Shown: positions 25,221-32,631 of the stretch, in pieces
Layout: every line of letters begins with the position of its first letter
Numbering within the stretch: the stretch's first letter is position 1
Assembly: GCA_002401885.1 (NCBI GenBank)
Contig: NVUL01000060.1
Span: 1-32,631, forward strand
DNA: 32,631 nt
Origin: SAR86 cluster bacterium
GTDB taxonomy: Bacteria > Pseudomonadota > Gammaproteobacteria > Pseudomonadales > Pseudohongiellaceae
Direction: 5' to 3'
Program-made: the position numbers and the translations under genes
The notes under the pieces: generated by a model
What the model was told of the DNA's origin: nothing
What the model saw: the letters and a program-made list of their open reading frames with translations, nothing else
Databases searched by the model: none

Positions 25221-26095
25221 ATGGCTGGTGAGTTTTTGGAAGAAGTGCGCTCTAACATGCGTCTGCGAGGATATAGCCTGCCGACAGAGACGACTTATCT
25301 TCTCTGGATACGCCGATTTATCCATTTCACGGGCAATGAGCATCCTACCACTGTGCACTTGCCTATTTGTTTGAGAAATTTCTGATGAGAGATGGGTGAT
25401 CTTGGGTTTACGCTAGCGAATAAGCAGCGAACTCTGCCAAACCTGTTGTCTATCGATGAGGTCAGATCAGTTTTAATTCAGCCGTCAGGTAGAAACAAGC
25501 TCATATTACAATTGCTCTATGGTAGCGGTCTCAGAATAGGGGGGTGTCTTCGCCTGCGGATTTAGGATATAGACTTGAATCGCTTCGCTCTCACAATCTA
25601 CATAGGCAAGGGGTGCAAGGATCGCCAGACCTTGCTCACTCCTCAGCTAAAGAGGGTTTTGGAAGAGCAGATCGAATTTGGTATGGATATTCAGAGCAAG
25701 GATAATAGGAGGAGCGTGGGTTGCTCTTTGCCGCCTGGATTAAGTCGAAAGTATCCAAATGCGTTCAAGTCAGATGCTTGGGCGTATATCTTCCGTCTAG
25801 TAAACTTTGCCATCATCCCTTAACCGGGGAAATAGGCCGTCACCACCTACATCCAACCGTTGTTCGAAAATTCCTCAGTACTGCTGTCGATTCTTCGGGA
25901 TTAAAAAGCAAACGTGTGGCGGCTCATACATTTAGGCATTCATTTGCAACCCATATGTTAACTAAAGGGGCTGATCTACGGACTGTACAAGAATTGTTGG
26001 GACATGACGATGTGGCTACTACTCAGATCTATACCCATGTCTTGGGTAGGCACTATGCGGGCACTAACAGCCCGTGGATAACATGTAGTTCTTAG
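25221..26095 (+). pseudogene. intI: Integron integrase IntI, inactivated
   Basis: Three frame segments together give an IntI tyrosine recombinase. The N-terminal core-binding part is FLEEVRSNMRLRGYSLPTE to HFTGNEHP. The catalytic part has LLYGSGLR (Arg I), GKGCKDR (Lys), HTFRHSF (His-Arg), LLGH and QIYTHV (Tyr). The IntI-specific insert is present as [22 protein letters not shown], which separates it from XerC/D. Lesions: loss of about 30 codons after HP near 25350 with frame changes and stops (25383-25399); a TAG at 25563-25565 where relatives have Lys in VKDIDF; and a lost base near 25790 shifting the frame for the rest. The usual Glu after the first Arg is Gly. It diverges from the cassettes, as in standard integrons. 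Confidence 0.93.
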
Positions 26096-26145
26096 CAGAG
26101 GATATGCGGAGGAGGGAAGCTCGGTTTAAACTGGGGGAAGGCGTA

Positions 26146-26508
26146 TCAACCGCCGGATAACTTCACGTTCTTAAACTTCTTGTCCAGCTCTTGCTTAATT
26201 TTATCGCGATGATCACCCTGAATCTCGATGACACTATTCTTGACGGTGCCGCCAGAGCCGCAAAGAGCTTTTAGCTTCTTAGCGAGGATTTTGAGCTCTG
26301 CATCTCTTAGTTCTAAGCCAGAAACTAGAGTAACCCCTTTACCCTTGCGCCCTTTAGACTCTCTGCTCACACGGATAGGTGGATCGACGATCTGTCTGGG
26401 GTTGCCATTATCTTGAACGAGGCGGCATTTGCATTTGCGCAGTGGCTTGTGACAGCCGGGACAGGTGGAGGAGGCTTCGGTGCTATAGACTAGGCGAGAG
26501 TTACTCAT
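26146..26508 (-). CDS. yciH: SUI1/eIF1-family translation factor homologue YciH
   Basis: A 120-residue protein of the bacterial SUI1 (eIF1-like) family. The core GKGVTLVSGLEL, LKALCGSGGTVKNSVIEIQGDH and the final VKLSGG match E. coli YciH. The N-terminus has a possible four-Cys zinc knuckle (Cys16, 19, 26, 28), common in gammaproteobacterial members. YciH influences start-site fidelity in E. coli, though its role is modest. It lies 26 bases after batD on the same strand and may be its last co-transcribed gene. It converges with the integrase relic, whose frame ends 50 bases away. Confidence 0.93.
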   Translation of the reverse strand: MSNSRLVYSTEASSTCPGCHKPLRKCKCRLVQDNGNPRQIVDPPIRVSRESKGRKGKGVTLVSGLELRDAELKILAKKLKALCGSGGTVKNSVIEIQGDHRDKIKQELDKKFKNVKLSGG

Positions 26509-26534
26509 GATGATAAGCCGCTAGTCGACTCAAC

Positions 26535-28319
26535 CTATGTCTTATAAAGCGGTGGTAATGAATACTGTTCTTCTCGTTGCTGCTTCTTCTGTACGCGTAG
26601 TTTGTTCTTTCTTAGCTGCGAGATGAGTTGTAGTAGGTCTCTGGCACTGAATGCTTTATCGCTTGCTTGGCGGCTATTAATTTGGAACAGGGCAGTTTGT
26701 ATTGCGTGCACGTGTTCGTGTAGGGCGGGGGATTCGCTTTGTTGCAGGATGTCTTCCATGCTGACTATGGGGCGACTACCGATATGGTGATCACACCATT
26801 TTATGAGTGTCTGCCGTATTGCCGTGGGGTCATTGCTGCTACAAGCACGCACGAGCTGTGTGTAGGCTACGCGCTCGTTGTTGTCTGGGCTGTAGTTAGC
26901 CGCAATCTGTGCCATTAGGCGTCGCAGATATTCGTTTATCTCACGCTTGTTGTCCGCGATTACTAATTTATAGATACTGAACATCACGATGATGAGTGCA
27001 GCGGCGATCGTATAGTTAAGCCATGCAGCCTCAACTTCGATGAACTCTGCTTCCGCCTGTTCATTGATCATGTCCTGATCTACTACCGGTAGCTGAGATA
27101 GCAGTTCCTCAAGGTTCTCCGTACTGGCTACGGTCTGTTCGGCGGGTATCGCACCGGTGACAGTAGCAATCACTAGCCTAGTTGCGGGTATGACCGTTGC
27201 CTCTAGCTGATCAGTTTCTATGTTCCACCAGGGTACGGATATCTCAGGAATTACCACATTGCCGCTATCGATGGGCACCATGGTGGTGGTTTCTATGCGC
27301 GTGCCAACGATCGCGCCTTCTATGAAGGTGCGGCCGATCTCTGGTGGGTCCGGGTATAGGTTCAAGCCTTCTATCTCTGTGCCACTAAACGGTGGCAGCA
27401 CGGCGCCGTCTAGGCCGTCTGCGGTCATGGTCACTGTGCGTACGACGCTGTCACCAACCTTCAGGTTGTTGATGTCTGTGCTCCAGCTTTCCTCAAGAGT
27501 GAGGTTTGACACCGGTAGCCAGAAATCATCGTTCTGTACTACAGCAGGGCGCTCCATAACATCGATCGTTATGCCTTCGATGAAAGCGGTAACACGACGG
27601 GTGTTAAGGTTTCTAAATACAAAATTACTAGATCCATCTGTGACTTCACCGCGAAACAGTATGTCGGGAACCTCTAAGGGCCCGCTGCGCTGTGGAAAGA
27701 TGACATAGCGCTTCTCGTAAACGCCATAGCGCTCTCCATCTATGAGCTTCTCATATTGATTGGGAGAGCCAATCAGCTGGATGACCGAGTTTTCCATCTC
27801 GAGTTCGGTGAATTGTGGATTTCTAATGCCGTTGATCGTGTAGTAAAGGCGAACTGTAAACAGCAGTTGTTCCTGCACATAGACAGACTCTTTGTTCGTT
27901 TCTATCTCCAGATATAACTCCTCGTTCGACTGGTTGGAGCGAGGACCCTCGTTAGTCACCGTGATTTCTATAGCTGCTGTCGTCGTTCCGTTGATATCCA
28001 GCTCAGGAATTATTAGATCACCTTCTTCGAGAGGAAATAGCGTGACTATGTAGTCAGTCCACGCTTCAACTGCGCCATTAACACTTCTTATCTGGCTAGA
28101 GGTTCTGGTGCCCAATACATCGAATTGACTGGTTAGCGGAGTCAGGTCTAACTGCATGCCTTGGCGCTGGTCGTAGATTCGTATAGTAAGTGTTACGGTT
28201 TCGCCGCGCGCGATCTCGTTGCGATCTAGAGAGATCTCGACTTCTTGCGCCTGAGCGGATGAAAATAAAGTTAAGCCGAAGCAGAGAAGTATGAATGCCA
28301 GTCTTGATTTAATCTTCAC
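26535..28319 (-). CDS. batD: BatD family (oxygen tolerance) membrane protein
   Basis: A 594-residue protein. A signal peptide (about 1-24, ending SAQAQ) leads into a large periplasmic region of beta-rich repeats (VEISLDRNEIARGETVTLTI, then LYLEIETNKESVYVQEQLLFTV), then one membrane helix (about 438-458) and a helical cytoplasmic tail. This is the BatD layout. Bat genes were named from Bacteroides aerotolerance; their biochemical role is unsettled. Its ATG overlaps the stop of the upstream batB-batC gene by four bases (ATGA), so the two are coupled. It is the penultimate or last gene of the - strand Bat operon. Confidence 0.9.
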   Translation of the reverse strand: MKIKSRLAFILLCFGLTLFSSAQAQEVEISLDRNEIARGETVTLTIRIYDQRQGMQLDLTPLTSQFDVLGTRTSSQIRSVNGAVEAWTDYIVTLFPLEEGDLIIPELDINGTTTAAIEITVTNEGPRSNQSNEELYLEIETNKESVYVQEQLLFTVRLYYTINGIRNPQFTELEMENSVIQLIGSPNQYEKLIDGERYGVYEKRYVIFPQRSGPLEVPDILFRGEVTDGSSNFVFRNLNTRRVTAFIEGITIDVMERPAVVQNDDFWLPVSNLTLEESWSTDINNLKVGDSVVRTVTMTADGLDGAVLPPFSGTEIEGLNLYPDPPEIGRTFIEGAIVGTRIETTTMVPIDSGNVVIPEISVPWWNIETDQLEATVIPATRLVIATVTGAIPAEQTVASTENLEELLSQLPVVDQDMINEQAEAEFIEVEAAWLNYTIAAALIIVMFSIYKLVIADNKREINEYLRRLMAQIAANYSPDNNERVAYTQLVRACSSNDPTAIRQTLIKWCDHHIGSRPIVSMEDILQQSESPALHEHVHAIQTALFQINSRQASDKAFSARDLLQLISQLRKNKLRVQKKQQREEQYSLPPLYKT

Positions 28320-30100
28320 CAGATCTGTCCCCCATTCTGTAGGCTATTTGCCGTGCCATTCAGCTGACGCTGTCGGTATTGGTATCTGAACTTGCGGCGC
28401 AGCAGCTCGCCCGGGTCGTCTTCGATTCGCCTTAACCACTGCTCAAGAGATTGCTGCTCTTCGAACTCTTCATTGGTTGTTTCGCTGGGCGTATTTTGTT
28501 CGCTATTCGACTCAGAGCCTTCTTGCTCTTCCGGTGGTTGATTCTGCTGCTCTTGATCTTGCTGATCTTGATTGCCTTCCTGGCTTTCCTGATCTTGCTG
28601 CTCACTGTTTTCAGAGTCTTGATCTGACTCGTTCTCCGAATTCTGTTCTGATTCGTTTTCCTGGTCGTCGCCTTCTTGATTCTCGCCGCTCTCAGATTCT
28701 TCTTGCTCTAGCAATTGCTCGACGATTGCTTTGTTCTGAAGAGCATCGGCGTGGCCAAGTTCTAGGCTGAGTGCCATGTCATAGGCGGCGATAGCTTCCG
28801 CGTAGTTACCCGACAAGGCGAGGGCGTTGCCTCGATTGTAGTGTCCCTCGACTGTATCGATGGCGCTGAAAGACGCTATTGCGGCCTCGTAATTTGCTGC
28901 CTTGTAGTTAGCTGCTCCTTGCCAGCCGGTCGCTTCGAATAGCAGTGCGGCGGTAGAGTGCTCTTCGTTCGCGAAGGCTTCTGCGGCCTGTTGATCCTTT
29001 GTCATCCAAAGGTCTTTCCATTCGAGCGCTTGCGCCTGCTGGCTTGGTAGCATCATTCCGGAACCGGTAATCAGGACGAAGCTGAATAACCAGCCGCGAC
29101 GAAAGCTGAGAGCAGCGATCGGTAGAACCAGTAGCAATAACCAAGGGCCGAGCTCATACCAGACATCGAACTCTTCTTCGACATCCGACAATTGCTCATC
29201 ATCTAATAGTTCGAAGTCTGTAAGCAGGTAGGCCAAATCAGAGTCCGCAAGCTGTATATCGTGATAGCGCCCGTTGACACGATTCGCCAGTGACTGCAAA
29301 ACGTTCTTGTTCAGAGTAGGGATGATCAATGCCCCGGCCTCATCTGTTAGGAAGTTGCCGTCATTGGTGCGAATTGGTGCGCCTTCCTCGGTGCCGATTC
29401 CCATGATCAAAAGTTCATAGTCGTTGTCGGCGAATAGTTCTGTGATTAATAGTTCTTCATCGAAGCCGCTGATACCGTCGGTCATTAACAGCACCTTGCC
29501 GCGGCTAGCGTCGGTTCCGTCAAGTAGCCCTATGGCGAGTTCGATCGCCTCAACCGGCTTACTACCAAAAAGCGGCATGATATTAGGGCTTAGCGAGGGG
29601 ACCAGCGCTTCAATCGTAACCACGTCATCGGTTAGTGGTGTCACCGTATGGGCATCGCCAGCATAGACGACGAGTGCAGTCTGGCCTTCTTCGCGCAGCG
29701 CGAGGATGTCCCGCAGTTTACGCTTCGCCAGATCGAGCCTATTCGGCGAATGGTCGGGCGCGAACATAGACAGCGAAAGGTCGAAGACGATGACGAGAGC
29801 GTCTTCTCTTTTCTGCACAGGTTGCGGCAACTGCTCCCACACCGGTCCGGCCAGCGCGAGAATGGATAGAGCCCAGGCGACAAATAACAGGATTAGCGGC
29901 GTTCGCTGCGACGCATTTTTACTGCGGTCTAGAAGATAGGGCAGGAGGTTCTTGTCAATCGCCTTGTCCCAGGCTGTTACGACTGAATTCACTCGCCACA
30001 TGGCGACGAAGAATAGCAGCACGGGAATCAGTGCCAGTAACCATAGCGGTCTCAGGAAATGAAAATTATCGATCAGGCTGACGGGTATAAGTAGTTCCAT
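28316..30100 (-). CDS. batB: BatB-BatC fusion: von Willebrand domain plus TPR
   Basis: A 594-residue protein. N-terminal membrane helices (about 17-35 and 68-85) are followed by a von Willebrand A domain with a MIDAS-type DLSLS (107-111) and LLMTDG, and a further helix pair near 320-360. TPR repeats follow (about 375-465, AANYEAAIASF and HYNRGNALALSGNYAEAIAAY). Then comes a low-complexity stretch of Glu, Gln, Asn and Ser (about 468-545), and a C-terminal LEQWLRRIEDDPGELLRRKF motif. Classical operons encode BatB and BatC separately; here they are one chain, a fusion common in gammaproteobacteria. Both ends overlap neighbours (1 base with batA, 4 with batD). Confidence 0.92.
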   Translation of the reverse strand: MELLIPVSLIDNFHFLRPLWLLALIPVLLFFVAMWRVNSVVTAWDKAIDKNLLPYLLDRSKNASQRTPLILLFVAWALSILALAGPVWEQLPQPVQKREDALVIVFDLSLSMFAPDHSPNRLDLAKRKLRDILALREEGQTALVVYAGDAHTVTPLTDDVVTIEALVPSLSPNIMPLFGSKPVEAIELAIGLLDGTDASRGKVLLMTDGISGFDEELLITELFADNDYELLIMGIGTEEGAPIRTNDGNFLTDEAGALIIPTLNKNVLQSLANRVNGRYHDIQLADSDLAYLLTDFELLDDEQLSDVEEEFDVWYELGPWLLLLVLPIAALSFRRGWLFSFVLITGSGMMLPSQQAQALEWKDLWMTKDQQAAEAFANEEHSTAALLFEATGWQGAANYKAANYEAAIASFSAIDTVEGHYNRGNALALSGNYAEAIAAYDMALSLELGHADALQNKAIVEQLLEQEESESGENQEGDDQENESEQNSENESDQDSENSEQQDQESQEGNQDQQDQEQQNQPPEEQEGSESNSEQNTPSETTNEEFEEQQSLEQWLRRIEDDPGELLRRKFRYQYRQRQLNGTANSLQNGGQIW

Positions 30101-31158
30101 CAGGCTTTACTTCCGCTGGTTGTCTCTACTTCATCATCATCGCTAGCGCCGAGTCTTGCCTTGCCTGCGAGCGACATCCACGGAATAGAGAATAAGGCGA
30201 GTAGGAAGCTGATCAGCACGGCTGCACCAAGGGGCCAATAGAATAGAACTCGAGTGGGCCTATAGGTCTGCTCGTCTTGCTCGATGGTCTCGAGTAGGTC
30301 TAGCTCCTCGTAAATATCCACAAGATCATTTACGTCTCGAGCCCTGAAGTAACGCCCTCCAGTCGATTCCGCTATCTGTGTGAGCACTGCTTCGTCCAAT
30401 TCTGCGGATGGGTTGATCGCCCTCGCGCCAAAAAAGGTGCGCTGCACGACCTGATCAGCACCGATGCCGATCGTATAGATTTTGATGTTCTCTGTCTGCG
30501 CGAGTCTACCTGCTTGTTCCGGTGAAACGGCGCCGGCATTGTTCACGCCATCGGTCAGTAATACCAGTACGCGGCTGTTCTCGGGTCTCGTGCGTAGGTG
30601 GATGACACCTAGTCCGATCGCATCGCCGATAGCGGTAGCGGACTCTTCGATGATGCCGATCTCAGCTTCGGCCAATAGCGTGCCGACGGTTTGCCTGTCG
30701 AAGGTGAGTGGTGCCTGAATATAGGCATGGGCGGCAAATAGGATTAGACCGAGGCGATCGCCTTCGCGGCGCTCTACGAAGTCACCTACAACAGCCTTTA
30801 CTACATCGATCCGTGAAGCCTGCCGGTTACCCACCACCATGTCCTGCGCCTCCATGCTGCCGGAGATGTCGACTGATAGCATCAGATCGCGCCCTGTAGA
30901 CGGTAACTGCACGGGTTCGCCCAGCCACTGTGGACGGCTCGAGGCAATCACTACGAGCAGCCAAATTAGCGTGCAGCAAATTAGATTTAATAATCTGCCG
31001 GAGGTCATGTTCTCGTTGTCTGACTGCAAACGGCTAAGGACACTGAAGAAGGGCACATACAGCGCCGCATCCTGACGCGGTGCACGAGCAAACAGCCTAT
31101 AAACGATTAAGGGCAGCGGCAGGGCCAGGAACACATAGGGCCAAGTAAATTCAAGCAT
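30100..31158 (-). CDS. batA: BatA: von Willebrand A-domain membrane protein
   Basis: A 352-residue protein with two N-terminal helices (about 5-22 and 57-75), a von Willebrand A domain and a C-terminal helix (about 308-328). The MIDAS motif is complete: DISGS at 97-101, a Thr in the APLTFD region, and LLTDGVNNAG. GDRLGLILFAAHAYIQAPLT is typical of BatA. Metal-dependent protein binding between BatA, BatB and the DUF58 protein is the assumed mode of action. It overlaps the DUF4381 gene by 8 bases and the next gene by one. Confidence 0.93.
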   Translation of the reverse strand: MLEFTWPYVFLALPLPLIVYRLFARAPRQDAALYVPFFSVLSRLQSDNENMTSGRLLNLICCTLIWLLVVIASSRPQWLGEPVQLPSTGRDLMLSVDISGSMEAQDMVVGNRQASRIDVVKAVVGDFVERREGDRLGLILFAAHAYIQAPLTFDRQTVGTLLAEAEIGIIEESATAIGDAIGLGVIHLRTRPENSRVLVLLTDGVNNAGAVSPEQAGRLAQTENIKIYTIGIGADQVVQRTFFGARAINPSAELDEAVLTQIAESTGGRYFRARDVNDLVDIYEELDLLETIEQDEQTYRPTRVLFYWPLGAAVLISFLLALFSIPWMSLAGKARLGASDDDEVETTSGSKA

Positions 31159-31729
31159 CTGAGCTTAATCCTTGGGGATCGGAGGCGGCATTGTCTTTGG
31201 AATCTTCACTGGGCTTTTCAGGAGAGTTCGCGCTACCTTTATAGAGGCTCTCGACCCACTGTTGGCCGAAGCGCTGCATGGCGTCCACATCGACGTCGCA
31301 TTTGGACTGAAAGCGCCCATATTGCAAGGCTGCAGCGATGTCATCGGTCATCAGGGAAGATTCCCCTTTTTGACGAATAAAATCAACCCATGAGGCTCCG
31401 TCCAAGCTGGCTGCGTTGGCCTGTGGGTAGTGCACCAGTGCTACGCGTCGAACCACGGTATTGAATTGATTGACGTAGTCGAGCTTGCTTTGATCGATGT
31501 TAGCCGGGTCGGCTTGGGAATAGCTGTCGTAGCAGCGCTGCAGTTCGGCCAGAGCGTATTGGCAAATCTTCTGCTGGCGCTGGCTGTTGGCGAATTTTCG
31601 AAACAAGATAACTAGCAGAACAAGGGCGCTAGCGGCGAGAATCCACCAGCCAATAGCCGGCGGCCAGTAGCTTACCGGTTCGGGAAGGTGAATGTCGGCT
31701 AGTTGAGCTAAGAGCTCTTCGCTATCCAT
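31151..31729 (-). CDS. DUF4381 membrane protein
   Basis: A 192-residue protein starting LLAQLADIHLPEPVSYWPPAIGWW, the diagnostic DUF4381 N-terminus, with one membrane helix (about 25-45) and a helical cytoplasmic domain (CYDSYSQADP, ALVHYPQANAASLDGASWV). The C-terminal 35 residues are polar and low in complexity. The family is found almost only between DUF58 and BatA genes in proteobacterial Bat operons. It overlaps the DUF58 gene by 22 bases and batA by 8, so the whole operon is tightly coupled. Confidence 0.9.
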   Translation of the reverse strand: MDSEELLAQLADIHLPEPVSYWPPAIGWWILAASALVLLVILFRKFANSQRQQKICQYALAELQRCYDSYSQADPANIDQSKLDYVNQFNTVVRRVALVHYPQANAASLDGASWVDFIRQKGESSLMTDDIAAALQYGRFQSKCDVDVDAMQRFGQQWVESLYKGSANSPEKPSEDSKDNAASDPQGLSSDA

Positions 31730-32631
31730 TGCCGTATCTGCTCCACGACCAATTGATTGGTCCGCATTTTAATGAGTTGAATCCGCAGCTTGTCCAATTC
31801 GGACTCTAGGCCTTCCATGCGCTGCTGAAATTGTTGCTTGTAGCGATTACGCGCCTTGTTGCTATGGGTATTGAGGGCGCCTTTGCTCGAGCCGTCGGTG
31901 ATGCTGTAGACACCCGGCACAGGCAATGATTCCTCTAAGGCGTCATACACCATGCAGCAGACCACGTTATTGTGTTGCGATAGCTGATTTAGATACTGCA
32001 ATGCCTTGGCATCCAGCGTCATGAAATCGGATATTACATACAGTGTACTGCCGGGCTTAGTGATGCGTCGTATTTGACCGAGAGCGTGAGCCAGGCCGGG
32101 CTTAAAGCCTTCCTCTGGTTCTCGATGGGTCTCAGGATCCTTAACGTGCTGCAGTTCCTGATTGTATTGATAGATCTGATTCAGTAAATGCAGTGCCGAT
32201 CTACGGCTGCGCTTGGGTCGAACCAAGGACGAGCCCCAGTCGGAAAACACCAGTCCGCCGACTCGATCGCCATTATCGATGGCAAGCCAGCAGAGTAGTG
32301 CGGCGGCCTGGGCTGCCAGGACCGACTTGAAGGCAACCTGGCTACCAAAAAACATGTTGTGAGTCTGGTCGACCGCGATGATTACGGGTCGTTCCCGCTC
32401 TTCACGAAAGACTTTGGTAAAGGGTTTATTCGTTCGAGCAGTGACACGCCAGTCAATTAGCCGTATATCGTCGCCTGCCTGGTAGGGTCTGAATTCCTCG
32501 AAGTCGAGTCCGCGGCCACGCATCTTGGACAGGTGCAGTCCCGAAATACCTGCGATGGAGCGGGAATGGGCTAAGTAATCGAGATTCTTGGCAGCATAAC
32601 GCTGAACCAACAATTCTTCCAAAGAGATGAC
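31708..32631 (-). CDS. DUF58 protein of the Bat operon, 5' truncated by window edge
   Basis: At least 307 residues, and the frame stays open through the last base of the window, so the real start lies outside. A TTG at 32622 is a possible start, but VISLEELLVQRYAA looks like the internal LEELLALR region of the family. The DUF58 signature is GLDFEEFRPYQAGDDIRLIDWRVTARTNKPFTKVF, followed by a von Willebrand-like fold (VIIAVDQTHNM, LYVISDFMTL). Unlike the DUF58 at 12888 it has no membrane helix, matching the soluble Bat-associated subgroup. A moxR gene would be expected just beyond the edge. Confidence 0.9.
   Translation of the reverse strand, partial: VISLEELLVQRYAAKNLDYLAHSRSIAGISGLHLSKMRGRGLDFEEFRPYQAGDDIRLIDWRVTARTNKPFTKVFREERERPVIIAVDQTHNMFFGSQVAFKSVLAAQAAALLCWLAIDNGDRVGGLVFSDWGSSLVRPKRSRRSALHLLNQIYQYNQELQHVKDPETHREPEEGFKPGLAHALGQIRRITKPGSTLYVISDFMTLDAKALQYLNQLSQHNNVVCCMVYDALEESLPVPGVYSITDGSSKGALNTHSNKARNRYKQQFQQRMEGLESELDKLRIQLIKMRTNQLVVEQIRQWIAKSS

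Larger units (their letters stand above)
15971..26095 (-). mobile_element. Sedentary chromosomal integron: 14 cassettes, attI and dead integrase
   Basis: Sixteen short genes, all on the - strand, are separated by repeats of about 58-66 bases with attC-like ends (ACATAAC-like on the left, GTTATGT-like on the right, + strand) and a shared TTTTGATTTGATTG arm, but with variable centres. The array ends at a putative attI core (24876-24882) beside a divergent + strand integrase relic. Integrase divergent from co-oriented cassettes is the canonical integron layout. Cassettes in order from attI: cupin; membrane-anchored 158 aa; membrane 124 aa; membrane-anchored 172 aa; SnoaL-like; membrane-anchored 164 aa; Phd/ParE pair; YvaD-like; 7TM protein; 3TM protein; PhnB-like plus SnoaL-like; membrane 127 aa; SMP-30-like; DUF6152. 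The array looks richer in A+T than the flanks. Confidence 0.9.

Noticed and set aside
25575..25823. Stand-alone short CDS
   Set aside because: It is a fragment of the integrase relic between the TAG at 25563 and the frameshift near 25790, not a separate gene.

Overview
The window is a stretch of gammaproteobacterial chromosome. The gene order fimV-truA-trpF-trpB-trpA-accD-folC-dedD-cvpA-purF at 1-11.8 kb is the classical gammaproteobacterial block, familiar from Pseudomonas and relatives. A marine or aquatic gammaproteobacterium is a reasonable guess from the integron cassette types, but the genus cannot be read from the sequence.

Left block, + strand, 1-15964. fimV is cut by the left edge: its frame is open to base 2. 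Then come the tRNA pseudouridine synthase TruA, three tryptophan enzymes (TrpF/B/A), the carboxyltransferase subunit AccD, folylpolyglutamate synthase FolC, the SPOR-domain cell-division protein DedD, CvpA and PurF. They are followed by a three-gene MoxR ATPase / DUF58 / TgpA-like transglutaminase operon.

Middle block, - strand, about 15971-25220, is a sedentary chromosomal integron. Sixteen short genes all read leftward. They are separated by about 60-bp attC-type repeats with ACATAAC-like and GTTATGT-like ends and a shared TTTTGATTTGATTG arm. I count 14 cassettes: a cupin, two SnoaL/NTF2-like proteins, a VOC/PhnB-like protein, an SMP-30-like lactonase, a DUF6152 protein, a Phd/ParE toxin-antitoxin pair with its own promoter, three members of a membrane-anchored family I do not recognise, and several small membrane proteins. 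A putative attI core lies at 24876-24882, next to the first cassette. The divergent integrase gene (25221-26095, +) is recognisable as IntI but is broken by an internal deletion with frame changes, an in-frame TAG and a 1-base frameshift. The array is therefore probably frozen unless an integrase acts in trans, and several attC sites are eroding.

Right block, - strand, 26146-32631. A YciH/SUI1 homologue is followed (going rightward, against transcription) by batD, a batB-batC fusion, batA, a DUF4381 gene and a DUF58 gene cut by the right edge. This is a second MoxR/DUF58/von Willebrand (Bat) module, so the integron is flanked by two DUF58 systems of different architecture.

No rRNA, tRNA, CRISPR array or insertion sequence was seen. 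The only gene-free stretch above 300 bases is 24849-25220, which holds the attI region.
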